DNA from: Chryseobacterium culicis
Lineage (GTDB): Bacteria > Bacteroidota > Bacteroidia > Flavobacteriales > Weeksellaceae
Direction: 5' to 3'
Assembly: GCF_900108365.1 (NCBI RefSeq)
Contig: NZ_FNWQ01000009.1
Span: 1-64,000, forward strand
DNA length: 64,000 nucleotides
Made by a program: the position numbers and the translations under genes. Positions 1 to 8,441 of the stretch are shown piece by piece. The first letter of the stretch is position 1. Each line of letters begins with the position of its first letter. The notes beneath the pieces were generated by a model. That model worked only from the letters and a program-made list of their open reading frames with translations. It did no database searches and was not told where the DNA came from.

Positions 1-143
1 AAATATTGCTGGTCAATTGTCGTGGTAACCTGGCTTAGAAAATCCTGGGTAGAGGATTTGATGTCTTTTTGCCATACCACTTCCTGGGCAGATAGACCCA
101 AAGCAGTACACAAAGTACATGCACCGAGATAAAGTTTTCTCAT
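1..143 (-). CDS. Secreted protein, N-terminal fragment
   Basis: Only the first 47 codons lie in the window; the gene runs off the left edge. The protein starts MRKLYLGACTLCTALGLSAQ, a typical Sec signal peptide with a predicted cleavage after Ala-Gln, followed by a mature start rich in polar residues (EVVWQKDIKSSTQDF). Flavobacterial surface proteins often begin like this, but no domain is visible, so no function is given. The 280 bases to its right separate it from acs and hold its promoter and the acs terminator. Confidence 0.6.
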   Translation of the reverse strand, partial: MRKLYLGACTLCTALGLSAQEVVWQKDIKSSTQDFLSQVTTTIDQQY

Positions 144-366
144 TTTAATGTTGTTTTCTGAGTTATAATTAGCTTATTAAAAAACTTCGCGAATTTAACA
201 CTTTTTAAGACACGATAATTAAATTAATGTGGTATGCTTTAAATCATACTATTAATAATTGAATACTGTTTAAAATGTATTAAAGTTCATTTTGTTTTGA
301 TGTAAAATTATTTACATTCAGCGACAGAACTCGGCGTAATTTTTTTAATAGAATGAATATAAATGG

Positions 367-397
367 AAAAGCCCTGAAAATTATTTTCAGGGCTTCT
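367..397 (-). terminator. Terminator of the acs operon
   Basis: A 12-bp perfect stem (AAGCCCTGAAAA at 369-380 with TTTTCAGGGCTT at 384-395) has a 3-nt loop and, read on the minus strand, continues into T-rich sequence. It lies just past the stop codon of the acetyl-CoA synthetase gene. Confidence 0.75.
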
Positions 398-423
398 GCG
401 GGTTAAAAAGAATAGTTGTATTA

Positions 424-2331
424 TTAGATTCTTTCGTTTTTGATCTCCTCCACAATTTCTGGATTTAATAGGGTAGTGATATCTCCAAAATTACTGAAGT
501 CACCCTCTGCAATTTTTCTCAAAATCCTACGCATAATTTTTCCGGAACGGGTTTTTGGAAGTCCGGAAACGAACTGTATCTTATCAAGCTTGGCGATTGG
601 CCCGATCTGATCTGAGATCAGCTGATTAATTTCCTTTTTCAGGTTTTCTTTGTCACGCCCTTCTCCGCTTTCTTTAAGCATTACATAACCATAGAGCGCA
701 TTTCCTTTGATATCGTGAGGATACCCTACAATAGCAGATTCCGCCACGGCAGGATGCTGATTGATACTGTCTTCAATAGGCGCAGTGCCCAAATTATGCC
801 CTGAAACAATGATCACATCATCCACACGGCCTGTAATTCTGTAATACCCAACTTCGTCCCTCAAAGCTCCGTCCCCGGTAAAATATTTTCCTGGAAATGC
901 TGTAAAATAGGTCTCTTTATACCTTTGGTGGTCGCCCCAGATGGTTCTCGCAATTCCGGGCCATGGAAAACGGATACAAAGATTTCCGGTTACCTGATTT
1001 CCTGTAATTTCATTTCGCTTATCATCCATCAGAACGGGTTGTATACCCGGCAATGGAAGTGTTGCATAAGTAGGTTTTGTAGGGGTTACAAAAGGAAGCG
1101 GCGAAATCATAATTCCCCCTGTTTCTGTCTGCCACCACGTATCTACAATAGGACATTTTTTCTTTCCTACATGATCATTGAACCAATGCCATGCTTCATC
1201 ATTGATCGGTTCTCCTACGGAACCAATTACTTTCAGAGAGCTGAGATCATGTTTATCTACCCATTCCGCACTTTCCTTTGCCAAAGAACGGATCGCAGTA
1301 GGAGCGGTATAAAACTGGGTGATCTTATGTTTTTCAATCACTTCCCAGAAACGGTCAGGCTCCGGATACGTAGGTACCCCTTCGAAAATAACGGTTGTTG
1401 CACCATTCAGCAGAGGGCCGTACAGAATGTAGGAATGCCCCGTGATCCATCCGATATCTGCAGTACACCAATAAATGTCGTTTTCCTTATAATTAAAGAC
1501 ATTTTTAAAAGTATAGGCAGTGTATACCATATAGCCGGCACAGGTATGAAGCATTCCTTTAGGTTTTCCGGTAGATCCTGAAGTATATAAAATGAAAAGG
1601 GGATCTTCAGAATCCATAATTATGGTAACGAAATCCGGAGAGGCTTTTTCATAAAGATCAGCCATCCAGTGGTCTCTTCCTTCTTTCATCTTAATGTCGT
1701 TGTGGGTTCTTTTTACCACAAGAACGTTCTCTACGGTCGGCGTTTTTTCCAGAGCCTCATCCACAATGGTTTTCAGATCCAGGACTTTATTTCCTCTGTA
1801 GCTGCCATCCGATGTGATGACCATTTTTGCCTCACAGTCATTTACCCTTGAAGCGACTGCTGAAGCTGAAAATCCGGCAAAGATCACCGAATGCACAGCT
1901 CCCAGCTTTGCACAGGCAAGCATCGTAACCGCCAGCTCGGGTATCATGGGCAGATAAATGCAGACCCTGTCTCCCTTTTCAATCCCCATGTCGCGCAGAA
2001 CATTGGCTGTTTTATTAACGCGGGTATAAAGTTCATTATAAGAAATATGCTGTGCTTCTTCCTTAGGATCATTGGGTTCCCAGATGATTGCTGTTTTTTC
2101 TCCTCTTATGGTAAGGTGCCTGTCGATACAGTTTTTGGTAATATTGAGTTTTGCATTTTTGAACCAGGTGATCTTCGCTTCATTCATGTCGTACTTAACA
2201 ACCTTGCTCCATCTTTGGTACCACACAAAGTTTTGATCGGCTACCTTATCCCAGAATTTTTTAGGATTTTTGATAGACTTTTTATAATCTTCAAAATATT
2301 GTGGTAAATCTTCTATTAAGTAATTTCTCAT
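424..2331 (-). CDS. acs: Acetyl-CoA synthetase
   Basis: This 635-residue protein is an AMP-forming acetate-CoA ligase, making acetyl-CoA from acetate, ATP and CoA in the cytoplasm. Its length matches the Acs family (about 630-650). The ATP-binding motif YTSGSTGKPKG is near residues 249-259, WWQTETGG is near 400, and the adenylate-forming YFTGDGA and TGRVDDVI motifs come later. The C-terminal domain carries the conserved lysine in LPKTRSGKIMRR, the usual lysine-acetylation site of Acs. It is the last gene of a minus-strand series, 55 bases after a second acyl-CoA synthetase and downstream of a symporter-kinase and response regulator, which suggests acetate-responsive control. Confidence 0.95.
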   Translation of the reverse strand: MRNYLIEDLPQYFEDYKKSIKNPKKFWDKVADQNFVWYQRWSKVVKYDMNEAKITWFKNAKLNITKNCIDRHLTIRGEKTAIIWEPNDPKEEAQHISYNELYTRVNKTANVLRDMGIEKGDRVCIYLPMIPELAVTMLACAKLGAVHSVIFAGFSASAVASRVNDCEAKMVITSDGSYRGNKVLDLKTIVDEALEKTPTVENVLVVKRTHNDIKMKEGRDHWMADLYEKASPDFVTIIMDSEDPLFILYTSGSTGKPKGMLHTCAGYMVYTAYTFKNVFNYKENDIYWCTADIGWITGHSYILYGPLLNGATTVIFEGVPTYPEPDRFWEVIEKHKITQFYTAPTAIRSLAKESAEWVDKHDLSSLKVIGSVGEPINDEAWHWFNDHVGKKKCPIVDTWWQTETGGIMISPLPFVTPTKPTYATLPLPGIQPVLMDDKRNEITGNQVTGNLCIRFPWPGIARTIWGDHQRYKETYFTAFPGKYFTGDGALRDEVGYYRITGRVDDVIIVSGHNLGTAPIEDSINQHPAVAESAIVGYPHDIKGNALYGYVMLKESGEGRDKENLKKEINQLISDQIGPIAKLDKIQFVSGLPKTRSGKIMRRILRKIAEGDFSNFGDITTLLNPEIVEEIKNERI

Positions 2332-2386
2332 ATCCCTTTCGTTTTATTGATTGTATTATATTTTAAATTTAAGTTTAATTTCCTGT

Positions 2387-4273
2387 TTAGCCCCTATATT
2401 CCCTGATTTTTTCCTGAATTTCATCAATGATTTTTTCATCATCAATGGTCGACGGAATCTGAAAATCTTTTCCGTCCAGTAACGTTCTGATCAGCTTTCT
2501 TAAAATTTTCCCGGATCTTGTTTTCGGTAAGCGTTTGACAGTCATTACGTTTTTCAGGAAAGCTACCGCTCCTATTTTATTACGGACCATCTGAATGATA
2601 TCTTTTTCAATCTCTTCTTCAGAAATGGTTGAGCCGTTCTTTAAAACAACTGCAGCAAAAGGAACCTGGCCTTTTAAATCATCATCAATTCCTACCACGG
2701 CGCATTCCGCAACATCGGGATGCGAAGAAACAATTTCCTCCATTTCCGAAGTGGAAAGTCTGTGTCCCGCAACGTTGATCACATCATCCACTCTTCCAGT
2801 AATGAAAATATAGCCGTCCTCATCCTGAATAGCACCGTCTCCGGAAAAATAATATCCTTTATACTGAGACAGGTAGCTGCTTTCAAAGCGTGCATAGTCT
2901 TTCCATATTCCGAGCATAGCTCCCGGTGGAAGAGGAAGCTTGATTACCAGATAACCCTCATGATGAGAATTAAGTTCCAGTCCGTTTTCGTCAAATATTT
3001 TAATATCATATCCCGGAACAGGCTTTCCTGCAGATGCTCTTTTAATCTGGTAGTTTTTGTCATGTGTCATCAGTCCGAGCATTGGCCAGCCGGATTCTGT
3101 CTGCCACCAGTGGTCTATCGCCGGAACTCCGATATGTTCTGCAAACCAGTCCAGCGTGGCTACATCACATCTTTCACCAGCCAGAAACTGTTTTTTGAAA
3201 TGTGACAGATCGTATTGTTTTACCAGTTTTCCGTCAGGATCCTCTTTTTTTATTGCTCTTATAGCAGTAGGTGCCGTAAACATCACCGAAACTTTATATT
3301 CTGAAATGATTCTCCAGAAAGTACCGGCATCGGGAGTCATAATGGGTTTTCCTTCAAAAATTATCGTTGTGTTTCTGTTGATTAAGGGTCCGTACACAGA
3401 AAAGCTATGGCCAACAGCCCATCCGAAGTCTGAAGCAGCCCAATAGATTTCTCCAGGTTCTACAGCATACACGTAAGTCATTGAGAACTGCAGTGCGGTG
3501 GCATACCCTCCTGTATCCCGAACAATGCCCTTAGGTTTTCCTGTTGTGCCCGAGGTATAAAGCAGATAAAGGGGGTGGGTAGATTCCACAGAGATGCAGT
3601 CTGCGGGGGTAGATCTTTCTGTCAGCTCTTCATAATCAATCAGACCTTCGAACATTTCGTCCTGATTATCAACCAGTTTCCTGTTGTATACAATGATGTT
3701 ATCTACTTTATCCTGTGCCAGTTCAATCGCTTTTTCTACCAGTGGGAGATAAGGAATTCTTTTGGCGATTTCAATACCGGCTGTTGCGGTGATTAATACT
3801 TTGGGTTTGCAGTCGTCAATTCTTACAACAAGTTCATGAGGGGCAAAACCGCCAAAAACCACATTGTGAATAACCCCGATTCTCGCACATGCCAGCATGG
3901 CAAAAAGCGTCTGCGGAATCATAGGCATGTAAATAACTGCTGTATCTCCTTTTTGTAATCCCAGAGAAACCAGTCCTCCTGCCAGTTTGGCAATTTCCTC
4001 TTTCGCCTGATGGAAAGTATAGGTTTTCTTCTGATGGGTTACAGGGGAATCATAGACAATTGCAATCTGATCTCCGAAACCGTCTTCAATGTGCTTGTCA
4101 ATACACAGATAGCACATATTAAGTCTTCCGTCAGAAAACCATTGTGGGTAATCATTTTCATCCTTAGAAAGAATTTGCCGGGGGAAATCAAACCAATGTA
4201 TTCGTCCAGCCTGTTCTTTCCAGAACTCTTCCTTGCTTTCTATGCTTTGTTTAAATAATGTATCTGTTTCCAT
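2387..4273 (-). CDS. Propionyl-CoA synthetase-like acyl-CoA ligase
   Basis: A 628-residue paralogue of Acs in the AMP-forming ligase family. It has LLYTSGTTGKPKGIVRDTGG near residue 240, DHWWQTESGWP near 395, YYFSGDGA, TGRVDDVINVAGHR and the C-terminal lysine motif LPKTRSGKILRK. The variants GIVRDTGGYA and DHWWQTESGWP are those of the PrpE (propionate-CoA ligase) branch rather than Acs. Likely role: activating propionate or another short acid to its CoA ester. It precedes acs and follows the response regulator after a 112-base gap. Substrate is inferred from motif similarity only. Confidence 0.85.
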   Translation of the reverse strand: METDTLFKQSIESKEEFWKEQAGRIHWFDFPRQILSKDENDYPQWFSDGRLNMCYLCIDKHIEDGFGDQIAIVYDSPVTHQKKTYTFHQAKEEIAKLAGGLVSLGLQKGDTAVIYMPMIPQTLFAMLACARIGVIHNVVFGGFAPHELVVRIDDCKPKVLITATAGIEIAKRIPYLPLVEKAIELAQDKVDNIIVYNRKLVDNQDEMFEGLIDYEELTERSTPADCISVESTHPLYLLYTSGTTGKPKGIVRDTGGYATALQFSMTYVYAVEPGEIYWAASDFGWAVGHSFSVYGPLINRNTTIIFEGKPIMTPDAGTFWRIISEYKVSVMFTAPTAIRAIKKEDPDGKLVKQYDLSHFKKQFLAGERCDVATLDWFAEHIGVPAIDHWWQTESGWPMLGLMTHDKNYQIKRASAGKPVPGYDIKIFDENGLELNSHHEGYLVIKLPLPPGAMLGIWKDYARFESSYLSQYKGYYFSGDGAIQDEDGYIFITGRVDDVINVAGHRLSTSEMEEIVSSHPDVAECAVVGIDDDLKGQVPFAAVVLKNGSTISEEEIEKDIIQMVRNKIGAVAFLKNVMTVKRLPKTRSGKILRKLIRTLLDGKDFQIPSTIDDEKIIDEIQEKIREYRG

Positions 4274-4385
4274 ATCAAGGTTAATCGTTGTATTTTAGGA
4301 GCTGGATGTCATTTTGAGCCGAAGGCGGGCAATCATTTAATGATCCAAGTTCCTTTCTAAATCTTACTGTTTTGATTGTACATGC
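4274..4385. other. Short intergenic region with repeat-like text
   Basis: This 112-base gap contains TGTCATTTTGAGCCGAAGGC, which resembles short interspersed repeats often seen between genes of Bacteroidota. No hairpin terminator with a T-run is obvious, so transcription from the regulator genes may continue into the ligase genes. Confidence 0.3.
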
Positions 4386-4745
4386 TTAAAACATTTCCTC
4401 AATCTGCTGCATTAGTTTTTTGATAGAGTAGGGTTTGGTAACATAGGCATCTGCCCCCATTTCGAGTCCTTTTTCAATATCTCTGGGGTTATTTTTGGCA
4501 CTGAGAAAGATTACTTTAGTGTCTTTTAGTGCTTCATTCTGCTTAATAAGGTCCAAAGTGCTGTATCCATCAAGATTAGGCATCATAATATCAAGGAGAA
4601 TTACGTCAGGAACCATGGTTTTCAGAAATTCAAGAACCTCTGTTCCGTCACGGGCAATATAGACATCGTATCCGTTTTTCCTAAAACTGTATTCCAGTGA
4701 CATTAATATTTTGTGCTCGTCATCTGCAATAATTATCTTTCTCAT
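4386..4745 (-). CDS. Single-domain response regulator
   Basis: A 119-residue CheY-like receiver domain and nothing else. The acidic pair is in IIIADDEHK near the N-terminus, the phospho-acceptor Asp is in PDVILLDIMMPNLDG near residue 52, the conserved Ser/Lys region is VIFLSAKNNP, and the late lysine is in YVTKPYSIKKL. It starts 9 bases after the symporter-kinase stop codon, so the two are almost certainly partners. There is no DNA-binding output domain, so it must act through protein contacts or a phosphorelay. This differs from CrbR of the known CrbS/CrbR acetate switch, which is a LuxR-type DNA-binding protein. Confidence 0.93.
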   Translation of the reverse strand: MRKIIIADDEHKILMSLEYSFRKNGYDVYIARDGTEVLEFLKTMVPDVILLDIMMPNLDGYSTLDLIKQNEALKDTKVIFLSAKNNPRDIEKGLEMGADAYVTKPYSIKKLMQQIEEMF

Positions 4746-4754
4746 GAGATGGTT

Positions 4755-7457
4755 TTAATGGTGTTCAACTTCATTTCTATTCTCTTTTTTAGTTTTTCCG
4801 GGAATGCTAATGGTGAAAGTTACCCCCAGCCCGCTGTTTTCTGCTTTTATACTTCCTCCGTGTGCCTGTACAATTTTTTTGGAAATCGCCAGTCCCAGTC
4901 CGCTTCCGGTCGGTTTTAAAATATTTTGATTTTTGGACTGATAAAACTTGTCAAAAATCATTTCCAGATCCTCTTCCGGAATATGTTTACCGGTGTTGAA
5001 AATGGTGATGATCAGCTGTCCGTCTTTTTCAAATAACTTGGTCTGAATTGTTCCCTGTTCTTCTGTGAATTTCAGGGCATTTCCCCATATATTCTGAAAA
5101 AGCTGAATCATTCTTGCTTCATCATATTCAAATATAAACTGATTCAGGAGATTAACTTCACTTAAATGAATATTTTTCTGCTGTATCAGATGAAGCAGAG
5201 GACTTAATGCTTTTTTATAGGTCTCAACAATGGAATTTTCCTGAATGTTTAAAGAGATCTCACCATGCTGTAATTTGTCCAGATAAAGGATATCGTTGAT
5301 GATCTCGCTCAACCTGTCAGATTCTGTAATGATATTGTTTAAAAATTCCTGCTTGATGTCAAAAGGAATATCATCGTCATCAGCCAGAATTTCTCCGGCA
5401 GAGCGGATGGCTGTGATGGGAGTTCTGAGCTCATGGGCAACAGAATCCAGAAAGTCGTCTTTTTGACGGTCTTTGACAATCAGACTTTCGTTAGCGGTTC
5501 TTAAATCATTGGAAAGTTTCTGCAATTCTTCAGACTGCTCTGTAAGTTTTTTATTTAAGCTGATATTTTCCTGTGATTCTTCAAGAATATTCAAAACTTC
5601 TTTTAACGATATTTTATCTTCTTTGGTAACGCCTTCAATCAGAATTTTTGCTGAAGCGGTTCCTATTCTTCCTGCTAAAAGGTTTTCTGAAAATTTAATA
5701 AATCGTGAATCTGCAGTTTCAGTTTTTGAATCAATATTATATTTCAAATTAAAAATTCTTAAGGCCTGCTCAGTTTTATTTTTGCCAAGAAAACGCTCCA
5801 GAATATTCTGTATGTCTGAAATATAAGCCGTTCCGCGCCAGATGAAAGCATTTTCATGATTTTGAATATATTTGTCAATGTCCACGTACAGTTCTGCGAA
5901 GTTTCTTTCGCGGTAATTCCCTTTTGAGCTTACGGAAACAATGGTAAACAGACTTGTATTGACGAGCATTGACCAGAAAAAAATCTGCGGAATTCTTCCC
6001 AGATAAGGGATCGTGAAAAATCCGAAAGCGTTATACATATCTCTCAACACTCCTTTAAACTCCTGATTGTAGGAAAAATAGTACTGCGGAATAATCAGCC
6101 CGAAATAGCAGATCACCAATCCGGCTATCAGTCCTGTAACAGCACCTTTATAGCTTCCTCTTCTCCAGAACAGGGCCCCGAAAAAAGCGGGTGCAAGCTG
6201 TGCAATCACTACAAATGAGATTAATCCTACAGAATCCAGCGAGGTTTTCAGGATAAAATATTTATAAAAGGCAAAAGCCATGATAATCAACGCAAAAATG
6301 CTGAACTTTCTGATATTGGTAATGCTTCTTGTATTTTTTTCTTCACTTTCTGACTTTAATTTTCCCAGCAATCCATAAGGTATAATAAGGTTGTTGGAAA
6401 GCATAATGGATAAAGTAATGGCAGAAATGATAATCATGGATATGCATGAGCTTAAGCCGCCAAGAAAAACAAGTACGGTTATTAGAGTATTATCAAAATG
6501 CTGCGGAATGAGGATGGAGTAGAATTCAGGATTTACTTTCTGCCCGTCAAAAATCAACCTTCCTCCCCAGGCAATCGGAAAAATAAAAATGGTAAAGATC
6601 AGAAGGTAAAGGGGGAAAAACCAGATTGCTGTTTTAATATGTTTCTCCTGTCTGTTTTCAACAATGGCTGTGTGAAACTGTCTCGGAAGAATGCAGATTG
6701 CCGTAGCGGAAATCATACATAAAACCATCCAGTTCATAGCCCCTTCAATCCCATTGAACGTGTTTTTTTCTTTAAAATCTTCGAATTTACTGGCTTTTTC
6801 ATAAATATCTGAGAACCCGTCAAAGGCATAGTAAATCACAAAAAGGCCGAGGATAATAATAAAAAAAAGTTTTAAAAAGCTTTCGAGCGCAATGGCTGAG
6901 ATAATGCCCAAGCGTTTTTCAGAAGCGTCCACATATCGTGTTCCGTAATAAGAGGAAAACAGAGCAATTAATACCACCACAAAAGTAGCATTATCGGTGA
7001 GAATATCATTGGACATTGGAGTTTCCGTTACCAGATGGAAGGTCTCAGAAATGGCTTTGATCTGCAGCCCGATATAAGGCACTATTGCTAAAAGGCACAC
7101 CACTGTGATAATGGCGCTCAGGCTGCGGCTGTTGCCATACCTCAGAGAAATGAAATCGGCAAGGCTGCTTATTTTATTGACTCTTGAAATTCTTACAATC
7201 CTTGTATTGATATAGATCCATGCCGGAATAATCATAACAGGACCAATATAAATCGGAAGGTAATTCAGTCCGCTTGTCGCTGCCACACCAATACTTCCAT
7301 AATACGTCCACGCAGTACAGTATACTGCAAGAGATAATGCATAAATGTAAGGATTGTTGATCCATAATTTACTTCTTTTCTTCTCAGCCAGATAAGCAAC
7401 TAAAAAGAGAAGAGCCAGGTAAAACAGAACTACAAAAAATAATGCAAAACTACTCAT
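4755..7457 (-). CDS. Sodium/solute symporter-histidine kinase fusion (CrbS/CbrA-like)
   Basis: A 900-residue membrane sensor. The first 500 or so residues form about 13 hydrophobic helices of the sodium:solute symporter (SLC5) type, beginning SFALFFVVLFYLALLFLVAY. A linker of about 80 residues matches the position of the STAC domain of such kinases. A coiled coil (LNKKLTEQSEELQKLSNDLR) leads into the HisKA box with the phospho-acceptor His in SVAHELRTPITAIRSAG near residue 670. The ATPase follows, with N-box WGNALKF and G-boxes in GSGLGLAISKK. Family members (CrbS, CbrA) couple external acids or amino acids to gene control. Its start overlaps the preceding small gene by 8 bases. The neighbouring acs genes favour a short-chain acid signal. 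Confidence 0.93.
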   Translation of the reverse strand: MSSFALFFVVLFYLALLFLVAYLAEKKRSKLWINNPYIYALSLAVYCTAWTYYGSIGVAATSGLNYLPIYIGPVMIIPAWIYINTRIVRISRVNKISSLADFISLRYGNSRSLSAIITVVCLLAIVPYIGLQIKAISETFHLVTETPMSNDILTDNATFVVVLIALFSSYYGTRYVDASEKRLGIISAIALESFLKLFFIIILGLFVIYYAFDGFSDIYEKASKFEDFKEKNTFNGIEGAMNWMVLCMISATAICILPRQFHTAIVENRQEKHIKTAIWFFPLYLLIFTIFIFPIAWGGRLIFDGQKVNPEFYSILIPQHFDNTLITVLVFLGGLSSCISMIIISAITLSIMLSNNLIIPYGLLGKLKSESEEKNTRSITNIRKFSIFALIIMAFAFYKYFILKTSLDSVGLISFVVIAQLAPAFFGALFWRRGSYKGAVTGLIAGLVICYFGLIIPQYYFSYNQEFKGVLRDMYNAFGFFTIPYLGRIPQIFFWSMLVNTSLFTIVSVSSKGNYRERNFAELYVDIDKYIQNHENAFIWRGTAYISDIQNILERFLGKNKTEQALRIFNLKYNIDSKTETADSRFIKFSENLLAGRIGTASAKILIEGVTKEDKISLKEVLNILEESQENISLNKKLTEQSEELQKLSNDLRTANESLIVKDRQKDDFLDSVAHELRTPITAIRSAGEILADDDDIPFDIKQEFLNNIITESDRLSEIINDILYLDKLQHGEISLNIQENSIVETYKKALSPLLHLIQQKNIHLSEVNLLNQFIFEYDEARMIQLFQNIWGNALKFTEEQGTIQTKLFEKDGQLIITIFNTGKHIPEEDLEMIFDKFYQSKNQNILKPTGSGLGLAISKKIVQAHGGSIKAENSGLGVTFTISIPGKTKKENRNEVEHH

Positions 7458-7644
7458 CGTACCTTTTTACGATTACCAAAGAAATAATAATGGAGATCAT
7501 CCAGACCGCAAACAGATAAATCAGGATCATAGGATAGCCCAAAACCTCTCTGTCACTGTTGAAAAGCAGTGAAATTGGAATGCTGAAAGCAATCATAAGC
7601 CCTACGCTCATTATGATAAGTTTTTGTTCGTGTCTTTTTTTCAT
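7450..7644 (-). CDS. Small two-helix membrane protein
   Basis: A 64-residue protein with two clear transmembrane helices (LIIMSVGLMIAFSIPISLLF and MILIYLFAVWMISIIISLVI) and a short basic N-terminus. Its stop overlaps the kinase start by 8 bases and its start overlaps the GNAT stop by 4 (ATGA), so translation is probably coupled. Small two-helix subunits often accompany sodium symporters, so an accessory role to the symporter domain of the kinase is a reasonable inference, but no named family was recognised with certainty. Confidence 0.8.
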   Translation of the reverse strand: MKKRHEQKLIIMSVGLMIAFSIPISLLFNSDREVLGYPMILIYLFAVWMISIIISLVIVKRYDE

Positions 7645-8105
7645 AACTGTCTTATTTCTTTACAGAAACATATTGCTTCTTCACGTCCGATATAAATTCC
7701 GTAATTTTCAATAACCTTATATCCGTTTTTCAGATAAAACTTTACAGCATTGTCATTTTTTTTGCGGGTTTCCAGATAGATGTATTTATAGTTAAATTGT
7801 TTTGCAGCTGTTTCTAATGCTGAAAGAATTTTTCCGCCTAATCCCATATTTTTTTTCAGAGAAAACATGCGTTTAATTTCACATATTTCTGGCGAAAGGG
7901 GACGGAAACCTCCACATCCTATGGCTTTTTCATCATTTACAGCAATTAGGAACAAAGATTTCTCCTGGGTAAAATCATCAAGACTTGCACTTCTGCTTCC
8001 GCTCTCACCGGAGATGGTGGTAAGAGTAGTATTGAGTCTGTCGATCAGATCAATAACTTTTTTATCTTCAGAGGGACGGGGAACCGCTTTAATTGTGATA
8101 TCCAT
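7641..8105 (-). CDS. GNAT family N-acetyltransferase
   Basis: A predicted cytoplasmic acetyltransferase of 154 residues. I chose the start MDITIKAVPRP at 8105; an upstream ATG at 8144 would add 13 residues that look non-coding. The acetyl-CoA loop is in FSLKKNMGLGGKILSALE and the C-terminal motif is YLETRKKNDNAVKFYLKNGYKVIENYG, both typical of GNAT proteins. Substrate unknown. It is translationally coupled to the small membrane protein and symporter-kinase, which raises the possibility that it acetylates a protein of this pathway, for example the acs product, but nothing in the sequence proves that. Confidence 0.85.
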   Translation of the reverse strand: MDITIKAVPRPSEDKKVIDLIDRLNTTLTTISGESGSRSASLDDFTQEKSLFLIAVNDEKAIGCGGFRPLSPEICEIKRMFSLKKNMGLGGKILSALETAAKQFNYKYIYLETRKKNDNAVKFYLKNGYKVIENYGIYIGREEAICFCKEIRQL

Positions 8106-8169
8106 TTTTTTTATTTGATAACAGATAATTGATGAGTGCTGCATTCATCAATTATCTGTTTTTTTGCTT

Positions 8170-8397
8170 CTAAATTTTATCGTCAGAATATTCTCCTTTT
8201 AAGGCATAATATCCGAAAATAGCCATGCCGCCGGAGATAATCGGCATCAGTACGAAGAGAATGATGATCCCGAAAACCAGATCTTCCTGTTTTCCGGAAG
8301 CTATTTTTGGGATTCCCAATACTGTAATTCCGAAATATCCTACAACCACCGCAATGGCAATCCAGACAATACCTAATATTTTTTTTAGTCCGTTCAT
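8170..8397 (-). CDS. Small membrane protein (DUF6814-like)
   Basis: A 75-residue protein with two hydrophobic helices (IVWIAIAVVVGYFGITVLGI and FGIIILFVLMPIISGGMAIFGYYAL) and the ending ALKGEYSDDKI. The GYYALKGEY ending resembles a small-protein family (DUF6814) that I associate with transporters in Bacteroidota; that assignment is from memory. It lies 44 bases after the MHS transporter stop, so it may be an accessory subunit. Confidence 0.75.
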   Translation of the reverse strand: MNGLKKILGIVWIAIAVVVGYFGITVLGIPKIASGKQEDLVFGIIILFVLMPIISGGMAIFGYYALKGEYSDDKI

Positions 8398-8441
8398 TTT
8401 AGTTGTTTTTAAAATTAATAAAAATTTGAGTGATTCAGTAC